From contig NZ_FMDF01000015.1 in NCBI RefSeq assembly GCF_900091955.1, positions 1 through 41,957 on the forward strand: DNA of 41,957 nucleotides, written 5' to 3'. Positions 1 to 8,379 of this stretch are shown piece by piece. Numbering within the stretch: the first letter of the stretch is position 1; each line of letters starts with the position of its first letter. The notes beneath the pieces are model-generated. The model saw nothing but the letters and a program-made list of their open reading frames with translations. It was not told where the DNA came from and did not search any database. The position numbers were made by a program, and so were the translations under genes. This DNA is from Streptomyces sp. Ncost-T10-10d (GTDB taxonomy: Bacteria > Actinomycetota > Actinomycetes > Streptomycetales > Streptomycetaceae).

Positions 1-936
1 GTAGGCGGCGATGGCTCCGGCGCGCTCGGCCCGCACCTGCGCGGCGTCGGCCGCTTCGGGGGTGGACGCCGGGAGGGCGGGATTCACCGGCAGCCGTGCG
101 GCCTCCAGCTCGCCCGGCACACCGCCATGGAAGTCATCGGCGTACCGGTCGTCGGGGTGCGGATCGTCATCGCCGTACGGATCGCCGGTCGCCCGTCCCG
201 TCTCGATCGCCGCCGGGCCACGCGCCGCCGGCACCTCGGCCGGGGCGACGGGCGGGGCCGGCGCGGGCGGCGGGACGTACGGCCCGGTCGGGTCCGTCTC
301 GCATACCGGGTGGCCGCCGTACCCGTCGTCGTCCTCGTCGTCGGGCCGAGGCGTGGGTACGTACCCGCAGAGCGCCTCCTCCGCCGCTCCGGCCGCCAGA
401 CCGGTCAGCACGACGCGGCCGTCGTCGCAGACCAGCACCGTGCGGACGGTGATGTTGCGGTGGGTCCAGCCATGAGCGTGAAGCACCCGCAACGCCGTCA
501 GCACATCGGAGCCGATCTCGGCGGCCCGGAAAGGATTGAGCGGGCGCTCCGCCAGCAGAGCCGCGAGCGGGCGGGCCATGACGAGTTCACTCACGATCCA
601 GAGCGAGCCGGCCTCGGCGAACACGTCGAAGACCTGGTCGAGCCTGGGATGGTCGGGGACCTGGGCCGCCGCCTGCGCCGCCTCGATGGCGCGCCGGACC
701 GCCGGATCCGTGGACCGTCGCACGGCACGCCCGGTGACCCGCCGGGCCGCCGGGGCCGGACCGTCGGCATCGAGCACCTCGGCGTCCACCACCTCGGGCA
801 ACGGCACCTGCCGGACCAGGACTTCCTGCCCGCTGTAGGTGTCGAACGCCCGGGTCTCGACCAGTTCGTACTCATCGGAGGGGGGCAGCGGAAGGCGATA
901 GCGGTCGGCAAGCACCCGACCCGCATAGTCATCCAC
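1..936 (-). CDS. Protein kinase-like protein (pseudokinase), 3'-truncated by window edge
   Basis: The reading frame starts at GTG 936, with GGGGAGG a few bases upstream, and stays open to base 1, giving 312 codons without a stop. It has the outline of a Ser/Thr kinase domain: an N-terminal DRYRLPLPP segment, a middle part reading LWIVSELVMARPLAALLAERP, and a catalytic-loop region reading HGWTHRNITVRTVLV. The key residues are replaced. The HRD aspartate is Asn, no DFG is present (the equivalent stretch reads VVLTGLAAG), the beta-3 lysine position reads VLVRQ, and there is no glycine-rich loop. The tail is Pro/Asp/Ala-rich and low in complexity. It is therefore most likely catalytically inactive, acting as a scaffold or ligand sensor. 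It lies next to an active kinase gene on the same strand. The part beyond base 1, possibly a membrane or extracellular domain, is not visible. Confidence 0.8.
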   Translation of the reverse strand, partial: MDDYAGRVLADRYRLPLPPSDEYELVETRAFDTYSGQEVLVRQVPLPEVVDAEVLDADGPAPAARRVTGRAVRRSTDPAVRRAIEAAQAAAQVPDHPRLDQVFDVFAEAGSLWIVSELVMARPLAALLAERPLNPFRAAEIGSDVLTALRVLHAHGWTHRNITVRTVLVCDDGRVVLTGLAAGAAEEALCGYVPTPRPDDEDDDGYGGHPVCETDPTGPYVPPPAPAPPVAPAEVPAARGPAAIETGRATGDPYGDDDPHPDDRYADDFHGGVPGELEAARLPVNPALPASTPEAADAAQVRAERAGAIAAY

Positions 937-990
937 GACGCCTCCCCAGAGCGCGCTGTTCCCCCCGGCCACGAAGACCGCACGAATCCA

Positions 991-1019
991 TCAATTGTGG
1001 TCACTTACCGTGCAATTGA
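991..1019. promoter_or_regulatory. Inverted repeat TCAATTG-N15-CAATTGA upstream of the pseudokinase
   Basis: A perfect 7-bp inverted repeat with a 15-bp spacer lies about 55-85 bp upstream of the GTG start, between the pseudokinase and the downstream end of the next kinase gene. It is AT-rich for this genome. It could be an operator or part of the promoter; no regulator can be assigned from sequence alone. Confidence 0.35.
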
Positions 1020-1121
1020 CCCACCGTTCCGGCTGCGTACGGTCTTCAGGCTCTCACGATACGTGGCAAGTCACGGCCTTGCGCCGGGGTCGGCACATCC
1101 CGGCCCTTTTCGCCTCATGGA

Positions 1122-3110
1122 TCAGTCGGTGGGCTCGAACGTGTCGAACGCGGTCTCGCGCAGCGTCCGGCACTCCTTGCTGTCCCACTCGCTCGCCTTG
1201 CAGCTGATCATGATCGCGTAGCCATGGGTGGCGTCGACCTTGAAGCCCCGGTTCAGCACATGGACCCGCTGCCCCTGCTGGGTGCGCTCGAACTGCCAGT
1301 CGGCGACGGTCGGGTAGCCGTTGTACTGAACCTTCTTCACGCCGAGGTGTCGGTAGCCGTTGCTGCTGGCCGCGACGGCGCCCTTCGCGGCGTTCCAGGC
1401 TGCGGCGGCGTCGCCGCCGGGCGAATCGGTGTAGTCGACCTGGACGCGCGGGAAGCCCCCGTCGGCGTTGTAGATGCCACCGGAGTTGCGACCGGCCGTG
1501 TCGGTGAGCCGGAAGTCCTCGGGCATCGCCATCGCGAAGTGGAACTGCTTGTTCTTGATGGCTTTGTATCCCGCAGGCAGCGCGTCAGCGGCGTCACCCT
1601 TCGAACCGTCCGACCCCTTGTCCGAGTTGTCGTCCTTGCCCTTGCCCTGGTCCTTGCCCTGACCCTGATCGCCGCCCTGGTCCTGGGTCTTGCCGCTGCC
1701 ACTGCCGCTGTCGGTGTCCGCGGAGCCGCCGGTCGTGGAGGTCCCGGCCGAGGTGGACTTGCCGTCCTTGCCGTTGCCGCCGTTCGTGTCGTCCTTGCCG
1801 CCTCCGTCGAGCGTGAGGGCGAGGACCGTACCGATCACGGCGATCACGATCACGGCCGCGATGATCGCCAGGGTGCGGCGTGGCACCACGTCCGTGATGG
1901 ACGCACGGGACGGGGTGGTCGGCGACGTGGCGGGACGCGGCGACGGTACGGCGGCGGAGGCCGCGGCAGGCTTCGCCGGAGCTGAGGGCTTCGAAGGGCC
2001 CGTCGAGGGAGCGGTCGACGGAGGTGTCGAGGGAGGGGGCGGCGCAGTGGTCGAGCCTGCGGCCGCACCCACCGCTGCGGCGGGTGTCGCCTTCGCGTTC
2101 CGTACGGAGCGCAGTGCACCCCGCAGCCGGTCCCGGGCGCCCTCGCCCGACTCCCCGGACTTCGACGCCGCCTTCGTGCCCGGTTCGGTGGCCTGGCCGG
2201 GCAGCGCCATGACCTGGGTGGCGTCGGCAGGCGGGGGCACCACCGGGTCCTGCTTCTCGGGAGCGTGGATCACGTCGTCGAGCAGGGCGCGCGCCCCGGC
2301 GTCGTCGAGCCGCTGATCGGGGTCCCTGGCGAGCAGGCCGTAGATGACCTCCTCCAGCGGACCTGCGTTCTTCGGCGGGTCGAGCGGCTCGGTCATCACC
2401 GCGGTCAGGGTGGCGATGGCCGACCCCTTGTCGTACGGCGGGGAGCCCTCGACGCTGGCATAGAGCAGTCCGCCGAGCGACCACAGGTCGGCGGGCGGTC
2501 CCGGCTTGTGCCCGCGGGCGCGCTCCGGGGAGATGTACGAGGGGGCGCCGACGAGCATGCCCGTCGAGGTGACCGACGGGTCGCCCTCGACCTGCGCGAT
2601 GCCGAAGTCGGTCAGCACGACCCGGCCGTCCTCGGCGATCAGCACGTTGGACGGCTTCACATCGCGGTGCAGGATGCCCTCGCGGTGCGCCGATCGCAGC
2701 ACGTCGAGGATGGCGAGGCCGACCTCGGCGGCGCGCTTCGGCGTCAGCACCCCGTCCTCGCGGATGGCCTCGGCGAGGGACTTGCCCTCGATGAGTTCCA
2801 TCACGATCCACGGCCGGTCGTCCTCGTCGACCACGTCGTAGACCGTCACCGCGCCGTTGTTGCGGATCCTGGCGATCGCCTTCGCCTCACGCAGCGTCCG
2901 CGTGATGAGCCGGCGCTTCTCGTCCTCGTCGATGGCCGAAGGGAACCGCAGCTCCTTGACCGCGACCGTACGGCCCAGCGTCTCGTCGACGGCACGCCAG
3001 ACCGTGCCCATACCGCCCCGGCCGAGCACCTCCCCGAGCCGGTACCGCCCCGCGAGAAGACGTCCGTCCTTGTCCCGTTGGGGCTCCCGTGCCTGCTCCG
3101 CCTCCGACAT
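1122..3110 (-). CDS. Transmembrane Ser/Thr protein kinase (PknB-type, no PASTA repeats)
   Basis: 662 residues, starting at ATG with AGAGGGGACGC immediately upstream. The N-terminal kinase domain (about residues 22-280) has the glycine loop LGRGGMGTVW, beta-3 lysine K52 (VAVKEL), HRDVKPSN (148-155) and DFG (168-170), so it should be active. A Pro/Ala/Ser-rich juxtamembrane linker (about 285-410) follows, then one membrane helix (about 413-435). After that comes a long Gly/Asp/Lys/Ser linker and an exported domain of about 145 residues beginning ALPAGYKAIKNKQFHFAM. This is not PASTA, the usual muropeptide sensor of PknB. It contains two cysteines close together (ISCKASEWDSKEC) that could form a disulfide. 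The protein probably senses an extracytoplasmic signal and phosphorylates cytoplasmic targets. The substrate is unknown. Confidence 0.92.
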   Translation of the reverse strand: MSEAEQAREPQRDKDGRLLAGRYRLGEVLGRGGMGTVWRAVDETLGRTVAVKELRFPSAIDEDEKRRLITRTLREAKAIARIRNNGAVTVYDVVDEDDRPWIVMELIEGKSLAEAIREDGVLTPKRAAEVGLAILDVLRSAHREGILHRDVKPSNVLIAEDGRVVLTDFGIAQVEGDPSVTSTGMLVGAPSYISPERARGHKPGPPADLWSLGGLLYASVEGSPPYDKGSAIATLTAVMTEPLDPPKNAGPLEEVIYGLLARDPDQRLDDAGARALLDDVIHAPEKQDPVVPPPADATQVMALPGQATEPGTKAASKSGESGEGARDRLRGALRSVRNAKATPAAAVGAAAGSTTAPPPPSTPPSTAPSTGPSKPSAPAKPAAASAAVPSPRPATSPTTPSRASITDVVPRRTLAIIAAVIVIAVIGTVLALTLDGGGKDDTNGGNGKDGKSTSAGTSTTGGSADTDSGSGSGKTQDQGGDQGQGKDQGKGKDDNSDKGSDGSKGDAADALPAGYKAIKNKQFHFAMAMPEDFRLTDTAGRNSGGIYNADGGFPRVQVDYTDSPGGDAAAAWNAAKGAVAASSNGYRHLGVKKVQYNGYPTVADWQFERTQQGQRVHVLNRGFKVDATHGYAIMISCKASEWDSKECRTLRETAFDTFEPTD

Positions 3111-3230
3111 GCGTCCCCTCTGCGATCAACCCGCCCTGGCAGAGCGTTCATTGTCCCTCACCCCGGGACCGGTCCTGGTGCCGGGTCCACGGGCCCGTCA
3201 TGATGTGGCCCGAGGAAGGGATTCCCTGCC

Positions 3231-4307
3231 ATGCCGACACTCAGGGCGCTGCTCGTCGCCCCGTTGCTGCTGGCGCTGCTCGGCCTGGGAACAGCGACCC
3301 TGCCCAGCGAACCACACCTCACGCCCGCAGCGGCCTATCTTCCCCGGCTCGTCGCCCGGGGCGGTGCTCCCACGGCGGCACTGCTGGCCCATCGCGCCTC
3401 TTCCGCACCGTACGACACGTACCGCTCGACGGGCCCGGGTATCCGCAGGACGGACCGGTTCCGGGCCGGCAGCATCACCAAGACCTTCGTGGCGACGGTC
3501 GTACTCCAACTCGCCCGGGAGAGAAGGCTGCACCTTTCGGACACCGTCGGCCGACTGCTGCCGGGCCTGATCCGGGGCAACGGCAACGACGGCCGCCGCA
3601 TCACCCTGCGCGCCCTGCTCGACCACACCAGTGGCCTCTACAACTACACCGCCGACACCTCCGCCCGCCCCGTCTCCGCCGGCGCCGCGGTCCGTGTCGC
3701 CCTGACCCACCGTCCGACGAATGCCCCCGGTGGCTATGCCTACTCCAACACCAATTACGCCGTTCTCGGACTCGTCGTTCAGCGCGTCACCGGGCACGAC
3801 TACGCCACCGAGATCCGCCACCGCATCATCACCCCCCTGCGTCTCACCGGTACTTCCCTGCCGGGCGCCCGCACCTCCCTGCCCGCCCCGCACGGCCGTG
3901 GCTATGCCCGCGACCCGGCCGACGGCAGCCTGCGCGACGTCACCGCGCTCGACCCGCGCACGGCAGGTGCGGCCGGGGAGCTGATCTCCACACTCACCGA
4001 TCTGAACCGCTTCTACGCGGCTCTGCTGGGCGGGCGCCTCCTCCCGCCCGCCCAGCTGGCGACCCTGCTGAACACCGACGCCACGCACGGCGTCTACGGC
4101 CTGGGCATCTATCCGCAGAAACTCTCCTGCGGCACCACCGTCTGGGGCCACAACGGCCACATAGCGGGCAGTTACGTCCGTACCGCCGCCACGCGCGACG
4201 GCCGGCACACCCTTACGTACCGCATCGACACGGACACTCTGACCGCTGCGACGACACTCGAACCGGCTCTCCTCGACGCGGAGTTCTGCGGCCGCGCACC
4301 CTCCTAG
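3231..4307 (+). CDS. Secreted serine hydrolase, beta-lactamase / D-Ala-D-Ala carboxypeptidase family
   Basis: 358 residues, ATG preceded by AGGAAGG. The N-terminus (LRALLVAPLLLALLGLG) is a signal peptide, so the protein acts outside the membrane. The class C beta-lactamase / DD-peptidase signature is complete: SxxK as SITK (nucleophile serine in RAGSITKTFVAT), YxN as YSN (GGYAYSNTNYA), and HxG as HNG (VWGHNGHIAGS) in place of KTG. This points to a penicillin-recognising D-aminopeptidase, esterase or carboxypeptidase; the actual substrate is undetermined. It is divergent from the kinase gene. Its TAG stop lies in the same CTAG tetranucleotide as the stop of the convergent glpD. Confidence 0.88.
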   Translation: MPTLRALLVAPLLLALLGLGTATLPSEPHLTPAAAYLPRLVARGGAPTAALLAHRASSAPYDTYRSTGPGIRRTDRFRAGSITKTFVATVVLQLARERRLHLSDTVGRLLPGLIRGNGNDGRRITLRALLDHTSGLYNYTADTSARPVSAGAAVRVALTHRPTNAPGGYAYSNTNYAVLGLVVQRVTGHDYATEIRHRIITPLRLTGTSLPGARTSLPAPHGRGYARDPADGSLRDVTALDPRTAGAAGELISTLTDLNRFYAALLGGRLLPPAQLATLLNTDATHGVYGLGIYPQKLSCGTTVWGHNGHIAGSYVRTAATRDGRHTLTYRIDTDTLTAATTLEPALLDAEFCGRAPS

Positions 4308-6010
4308 AGCGGCACGATGTCCGGCGCCCCGAGCCGCGCGGCGTCCGCTGTGAGGTCGTCCGGCTGCCGCTGCGACTCCCGCTCCGCCTGCACCCGCTTC
4401 TCGTAGTGCTCGACCTCCCGGTCGATCTGCCCCTCGTCCCAGCCCAGCACCGGCGCCATGAGCTCCGCACAGATCCGGGCGCTGAGCGTGCCCCGGTCGA
4501 AGGTCTCGATGGAGATCCGGGTCCGGCGGGTCAGTACGTCGTCGAGGTGGCGGGCCCCCTCGTGCGAGGCGGCGTAGACGATCTCGGCCTTCAGATAGTC
4601 GTCCGCGGACGGCAGCGGCTCACCCAGCGCCGGATCGTCGGCGATCAGATCGAGAAGCTCCTCGGTCATCGAGCCGTAGCGGTTGAGCAGATGCTCCACC
4701 CGGGCGACATGGAGCCCCGTGCGGGCCGCGATTCTCGCCCGGGCGTTCCACAGCGCGCGATATCCCTCCGCCCCCAGGAGCGGAACGTCCTCGGTGACGC
4801 ACTCCGCCACTCGCTGGTCGAGGCCGTGCACCGCCTCGTCCACGGCATCCTTCGCCATCACCCGGTACGTCGTGTACTTGCCGCCCGCCACGACCACGAG
4901 GCCCGGCAGCGGGTGCGCCACCGTGTGCTCGCGCGAGAGTTTGCTGGTCGCATCCGACTCGCCGGCCAGCAGCGGCCGCAGCCCCGCGTAGACACCCTGG
5001 ACGTCGTCCCTGGTCAAGGGGGTGGCCAGAACCGAGTTGACGTGTTCGAGCAGATAGTCGATATCGGCGCTGGACGCCGCCGGGTGCGCCTTGTCCAGGT
5101 CCCAGTCCGTGTCCGTCGTCCCGACTATCCAGTGCCGTCCCCACGGGATGACGAAGAGGACGGACTTCTCTGTCCGCAGGATCAGGCCGGTCGAGGAGTG
5201 GATGCGGTCCTTCGGGACGACCAGGTGGATGCCCTTGGACGCCCGGACGTGGAACAGCCCGCGCTCCCCGATCAGCGCCTGGGTGTCATCCGTCCAGACC
5301 CCGGTCGCGTTGACCACCTGTTTGGCCCTGACCTCGTACTCCCCGCCCGCCTCGACATCCTCCACTCGGGCGCCGACGACCCGCTCGCCCTCCCGGAGGA
5401 AGCCGATCACCCGTGCCCGGTTCGCCACATGGGCGCCGTATCCGGCGGCGGTGCGCACCAGGGTCGCCACATAGCGGGCGTCGTCCATCTGCGCGTCGTA
5501 GTACTGCAACGCCCCGACCAGGGCGTCCTTCCTCAGCGCCGGAGCGGCCTGCAGGGCGCGGCGGCGAGAGAGATGCCGGTGGACGGGCAGGCCGCGGCCG
5601 TGCCCCGACGACACCGACATCGCGTCGTAGAGCGCCACGCCGGAACCGGCGTAGAGCCGCTCCCAGCCCTTGTGCTGCAGCGGATAGAGGAACGGCACGG
5701 GCTTCACCAGATGCGGGGCCAGCCGTCCCAGGAGCAGCCCTCGCTCCTTCAGCGCCTCCCGGACGAGCGCGAAGTCGAGCATCTCCAGATACCGCAGCCC
5801 GCCGTGGATCAGCTTGCTCGACCTGCTCGATGTGCCCGAGGCCCAGTCGCGCGCCTCGACGAGGCCGGTCGAGAGTCCCCTTGTCGCCGCATCCAGCGCC
5901 GTACCCGCGCCGACCACGCCCGCCCCCACGACCAGCACGTCCAGTTCGCGCTCGGCCATCGCGGCAAGCGCCTCGGCACGCTCCGCAGGTCCCAGTGTCG
6001 CTGTCCTCAC
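4304..6010 (-). CDS. glpD: Glycerol-3-phosphate dehydrogenase (FAD, quinone-linked)
   Basis: About 568 residues from GTG 6010, chosen because GGGAGG lies 5-6 bases upstream and because the Rossmann fold starts soon after. The longer open frame to 6160 lacks such a site. The FAD-binding GxGxxG reads VLVVGAGVVGAGTALDA. It is followed by the GlpD-typical GTSSRSSKLIHGGLRYLE, the substrate-region sequence RPLLAGES, and a C-terminal GlpD cap domain (from roughly residue 400). The enzyme oxidises sn-glycerol 3-phosphate to dihydroxyacetone phosphate and passes electrons to the respiratory chain at the membrane. No glycerol kinase or facilitator gene is adjacent, so this looks like a stand-alone housekeeping copy. 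It converges with the serine hydrolase gene and overlaps it only at CTAG. Confidence 0.92.
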   Translation of the reverse strand: MRTATLGPAERAEALAAMAERELDVLVVGAGVVGAGTALDAATRGLSTGLVEARDWASGTSSRSSKLIHGGLRYLEMLDFALVREALKERGLLLGRLAPHLVKPVPFLYPLQHKGWERLYAGSGVALYDAMSVSSGHGRGLPVHRHLSRRRALQAAPALRKDALVGALQYYDAQMDDARYVATLVRTAAGYGAHVANRARVIGFLREGERVVGARVEDVEAGGEYEVRAKQVVNATGVWTDDTQALIGERGLFHVRASKGIHLVVPKDRIHSSTGLILRTEKSVLFVIPWGRHWIVGTTDTDWDLDKAHPAASSADIDYLLEHVNSVLATPLTRDDVQGVYAGLRPLLAGESDATSKLSREHTVAHPLPGLVVVAGGKYTTYRVMAKDAVDEAVHGLDQRVAECVTEDVPLLGAEGYRALWNARARIAARTGLHVARVEHLLNRYGSMTEELLDLIADDPALGEPLPSADDYLKAEIVYAASHEGARHLDDVLTRRTRISIETFDRGTLSARICAELMAPVLGWDEGQIDREVEHYEKRVQAERESQRQPDDLTADAARLGAPDIVPL

Positions 6011-6236
6011 TGCTGCCTCCCGGGTAGATCGGGGTGGTCCGACACGCGACGCGACCCGACCGAGCGGTCGGGCGCCCCGTGCCCACCTCTCGATTCTGTC
6101 CGCCGTACACGACTTCGGCCACCGCCTGTGGACAACACCAGGACGGCTGGAGCCTTGCAATGCGACATATAGGTCATATTTACGCCTAGTCTGACATTGC
6201 GCTGTCCCCAGCGGTTGCGCTTTCCGCTCTCATGGT

Positions 6237-6291
6237 CTTGGACCGACCGGCAAACGGAGGGTGGCGCCCTCCATCTGCCGGTCGGTCCAAG
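6237..6291. promoter_or_regulatory. Long two-part hairpin upstream of the nucleotide-sugar dehydrogenase
   Basis: The arms CTTGGACCGACCGGCA (6237-6252) and TGCCGGTCGGTCCAAG (6276-6291) are perfectly complementary over 16 bp. Inside them GGAGGG (6256-6261) pairs with CCCTCC (6267-6272). The structure ends 19 bases before the ATG at 6311. It could be a leader-RNA hairpin, a transcription attenuator or a large operator. The 300-bp space between glpD and this gene also holds an AT-rich stretch (6160-6190) with near-direct repeats GACATAT and GTCATAT, likely promoter material. Confidence 0.6.
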
Positions 6292-6310
6292 GGAAGGACG
6301 GCCCAGCCAC

Positions 6311-7573
6311 ATGCCCGCAGACCTCGCAGTCATCGGACTCGGCCACCTCGGCCTGCCCCTCGCCCAAGCCGCCACCGCCGCCGGTGTCCAGACCGTCGGC
6401 TACGACACCGACCCACGCGCCTACGCGGAACTCGCCGCAGGCCACCCCCCCGTCGAGGGATCGCTCACCGCCTCGGACGTACGCCGGATGCTCTCGGGGG
6501 GTTTCCGGCCCACCACCGACCCGGCCGAACTGGGCCGGGTCCGTACCGCGGTGATCTGCGCGCCCACCCCGCTCGGCGCCGACCGCACCCTCGACCTCAC
6601 CGCCGTCGGCGACGCGGCCCGCGCACTCGCCGCCCGGCTGCGCCCGCACACCACCGTCCTGCTGGAATCGGCCGTGCAGCCCGGCACCACCGAGAGCTAT
6701 GTACTGCCCCTGCTCGAAGAGGGCTCGGGGCTGCGCGCCGGACGCGACTTCCACCTCGCCTGCTCCCCCAGCCGCCTCGACCCCGGCAACAGGACCCACG
6801 TCTACGCCAACACCCCCAAGGTCATCGGCGGCCTCACCCCCGCCTGCACCGAATCCGCCGCCGCCTTCTACGGCCGGCTCACCGACAAGGTCGTCCGGGC
6901 CCGCGGGCCGCGCGAGGCCGAGATGACGAAGGTTCTGGAGACCAACTTCCGGCACGTCAACATCGCCCTGGTCAACGAGATGGCGGTGCTCTGCCACGAT
7001 CTCGGCGTCGACCTCTGGGACGTCATCAGATGCGCCGAGACCAAGCCCTTCGGCTTCCAGCCGTTCCGTCCGGGCCCCGGCGTCGGCGGCCACGGCGCCC
7101 CCGTCGACCCCGGCTACCTCCCGTACAACAGCCGCACCCCGGGCCACCCCTTGCGGATGGTCTCGCTCGCCCAGGAAATCAACGACCGGATGCCGCAGTA
7201 CGTGATCCAGCGCTGCGCCACCCTCCTGAACGAGCACGGCAAGTCCGTGCGCGGCGCCCGGGTGCTGCTCCTCGGCGTCACCTACAAGCCGGACCTCGCC
7301 GACCAGGAGGCCTCCCCCGCCCAGGAGATCGCGACCCGGCTGATGGACATGGGCGCCCAGATCGGCTACCACGACCCGCATGTCCTGGACTGGCGGGTGC
7401 GTGAACTCCCGGTCCCGCGCGCCGACTCGCTGCACGAGGCGGCATCGAGCGCCGATCTCACGGTGCTGCTCCAGCACCACCGTACGTACGATCTCCAGGG
7501 CCTCGCCGTGAAGGCCCAGCTCCTCCTGGACACCCGGGGCGCGACCCCGGCGGGGGCCGCACACCGGTTGTGA
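6311..7573 (+). CDS. UDP-sugar dehydrogenase family protein (WecC/WbpA-like) lacking the catalytic cysteine
   Basis: 420 residues from ATG 6311. Earlier in-frame starts run through the hairpin and lack the Rossmann start. The NAD-binding motif is AVIGLGHLGLPLA (6-18). The central domain keeps the conserved lysine and partner residues (EMTKVLETNFRHVNIALVNE, K207), and a C-terminal UDP-binding domain reads LLLGVTYKPDLADQEASPA. In this family the active-site loop reads GPGVGGHC(I/V)P(I/V)DP, and its cysteine carries the thiohemiacetal intermediate. Here the loop is GPGVGGHGAPVDP, so position 262 is Gly; the codon is clearly GGC. The preceding SPERxDPGN motif is SPSRLDPGN. It may therefore stop at the aldehyde stage, use a different substrate, or have lost dehydrogenase activity. 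No other sugar-nucleotide genes are adjacent. Confidence 0.85.
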   Translation: MPADLAVIGLGHLGLPLAQAATAAGVQTVGYDTDPRAYAELAAGHPPVEGSLTASDVRRMLSGGFRPTTDPAELGRVRTAVICAPTPLGADRTLDLTAVGDAARALAARLRPHTTVLLESAVQPGTTESYVLPLLEEGSGLRAGRDFHLACSPSRLDPGNRTHVYANTPKVIGGLTPACTESAAAFYGRLTDKVVRARGPREAEMTKVLETNFRHVNIALVNEMAVLCHDLGVDLWDVIRCAETKPFGFQPFRPGPGVGGHGAPVDPGYLPYNSRTPGHPLRMVSLAQEINDRMPQYVIQRCATLLNEHGKSVRGARVLLLGVTYKPDLADQEASPAQEIATRLMDMGAQIGYHDPHVLDWRVRELPVPRADSLHEAASSADLTVLLQHHRTYDLQGLAVKAQLLLDTRGATPAGAAHRL

Positions 7574-7700
7574 GAAAGGGGTTCCAACGGTCGGTGGAGA
7601 GCTCCTCACGGATTTCGGTGGGCGATGTCGTAGGCGACTGCTAGCCTGCGGCGTCACTTCTCGCACAGTCGTGCGTTTCCGTCCCAGGGGGGATTCCACC

Positions 7701-8303
7701 ATGAGCCAGTCCGTACCACCGGCGAACCAGCCGAACGACGCCCAGCCCGTCGGCGGCAACCCGTACGCAGGCCAGCAGCCCGGCCAGCCCGCGGCCCCGA
7801 CCGGCAACCCGTTCGCGGGCCAGCAGCCCGGACCGTACGGCCAGCCCGGTCAGCCCGGCGTTCCGTTCGGTGGCGCACCGTTCGCCCCGCCGGCCCCGGC
7901 CCGCAACAACCTGGGGCTCGGCCTGATCGCCGCCGTCGTCGCGGCCCTCGTCGCCGCGGGTATCTACGGTGGGATCATCGGCGCCACCAAGCACGAGATC
8001 GGCTACGCGGCCGTGGGTGTCGGCGCCATCGTCGGCTTCGCCGCGGGCAAGCTCGGTGGCCGCAACCCCGTCCTGCCGGTCATCAGCGCCGTCCTCGCGC
8101 TGATCGGTGTCTACTTCGGTCAGCTGCTCGGTGAGGCCATCATCATCAGCAAGCAGCTCCCGCTCTCGGTCAGCGAGATCTTCTTCGACCACTTCAGCGA
8201 CCTGAACAAGGTGTGGAAGGAAGACGCGGACCCGCTGACCTTCGTCTTCATCGTGATCGCCGGTGTCGTGGCCTTCTCGGCCGCGCGCAAGGCAACCGAC
8301 TGA
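7701..8303 (+). CDS. Membrane protein with Pro/Gln/Gly-rich cytoplasmic head
   Basis: 200 residues, starting at ATG 7701 after GGGGGGATTCCACC. The first 70 residues are low-complexity, with GNPYAGQQPG and GNPFAGQQPG repeats typical of actinobacterial membrane proteins with a disordered N-terminus. About four hydrophobic segments follow (around 73-95, 100-118, 122-142 and 180-195). The loop ISKQLPLSVSEIFFDHFSDLNKVWKEDADP is the only conserved-looking soluble part. No enzymatic motif is recognised and the function is unknown. It converges with the guaB3-like gene, and a strong terminator lies between them. Confidence 0.8.
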   Translation: MSQSVPPANQPNDAQPVGGNPYAGQQPGQPAAPTGNPFAGQQPGPYGQPGQPGVPFGGAPFAPPAPARNNLGLGLIAAVVAALVAAGIYGGIIGATKHEIGYAAVGVGAIVGFAAGKLGGRNPVLPVISAVLALIGVYFGQLLGEAIIISKQLPLSVSEIFFDHFSDLNKVWKEDADPLTFVFIVIAGVVAFSAARKATD

Positions 8304-8325
8304 TCGAAGCCGTCGCCCACGACAT

Positions 8326-8365
8326 ACGGAAGGCCCGGACCGCGCCTGCGGTCCGGGCCTTCCGT
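8326..8365. terminator. Bidirectional terminator, 18-bp stem with GCCT loop
   Basis: ACGGAAGGCCCGGACCGC pairs perfectly with GCGGTCCGGGCCTTCCGT around a four-base loop. It sits between the convergent ends of the membrane protein gene (8303) and the guaB3-like gene (8380), so it can serve both. Confidence 0.9.
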
Positions 8366-8379
8366 GCTGCTGAGAGCGA

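Noticed and set aside
3089..6172. A 1027-codon forward open frame
   Set aside because: It covers the serine hydrolase in another frame and glpD in antisense. Its composition is Arg/His/Pro-rich and shows no family features.
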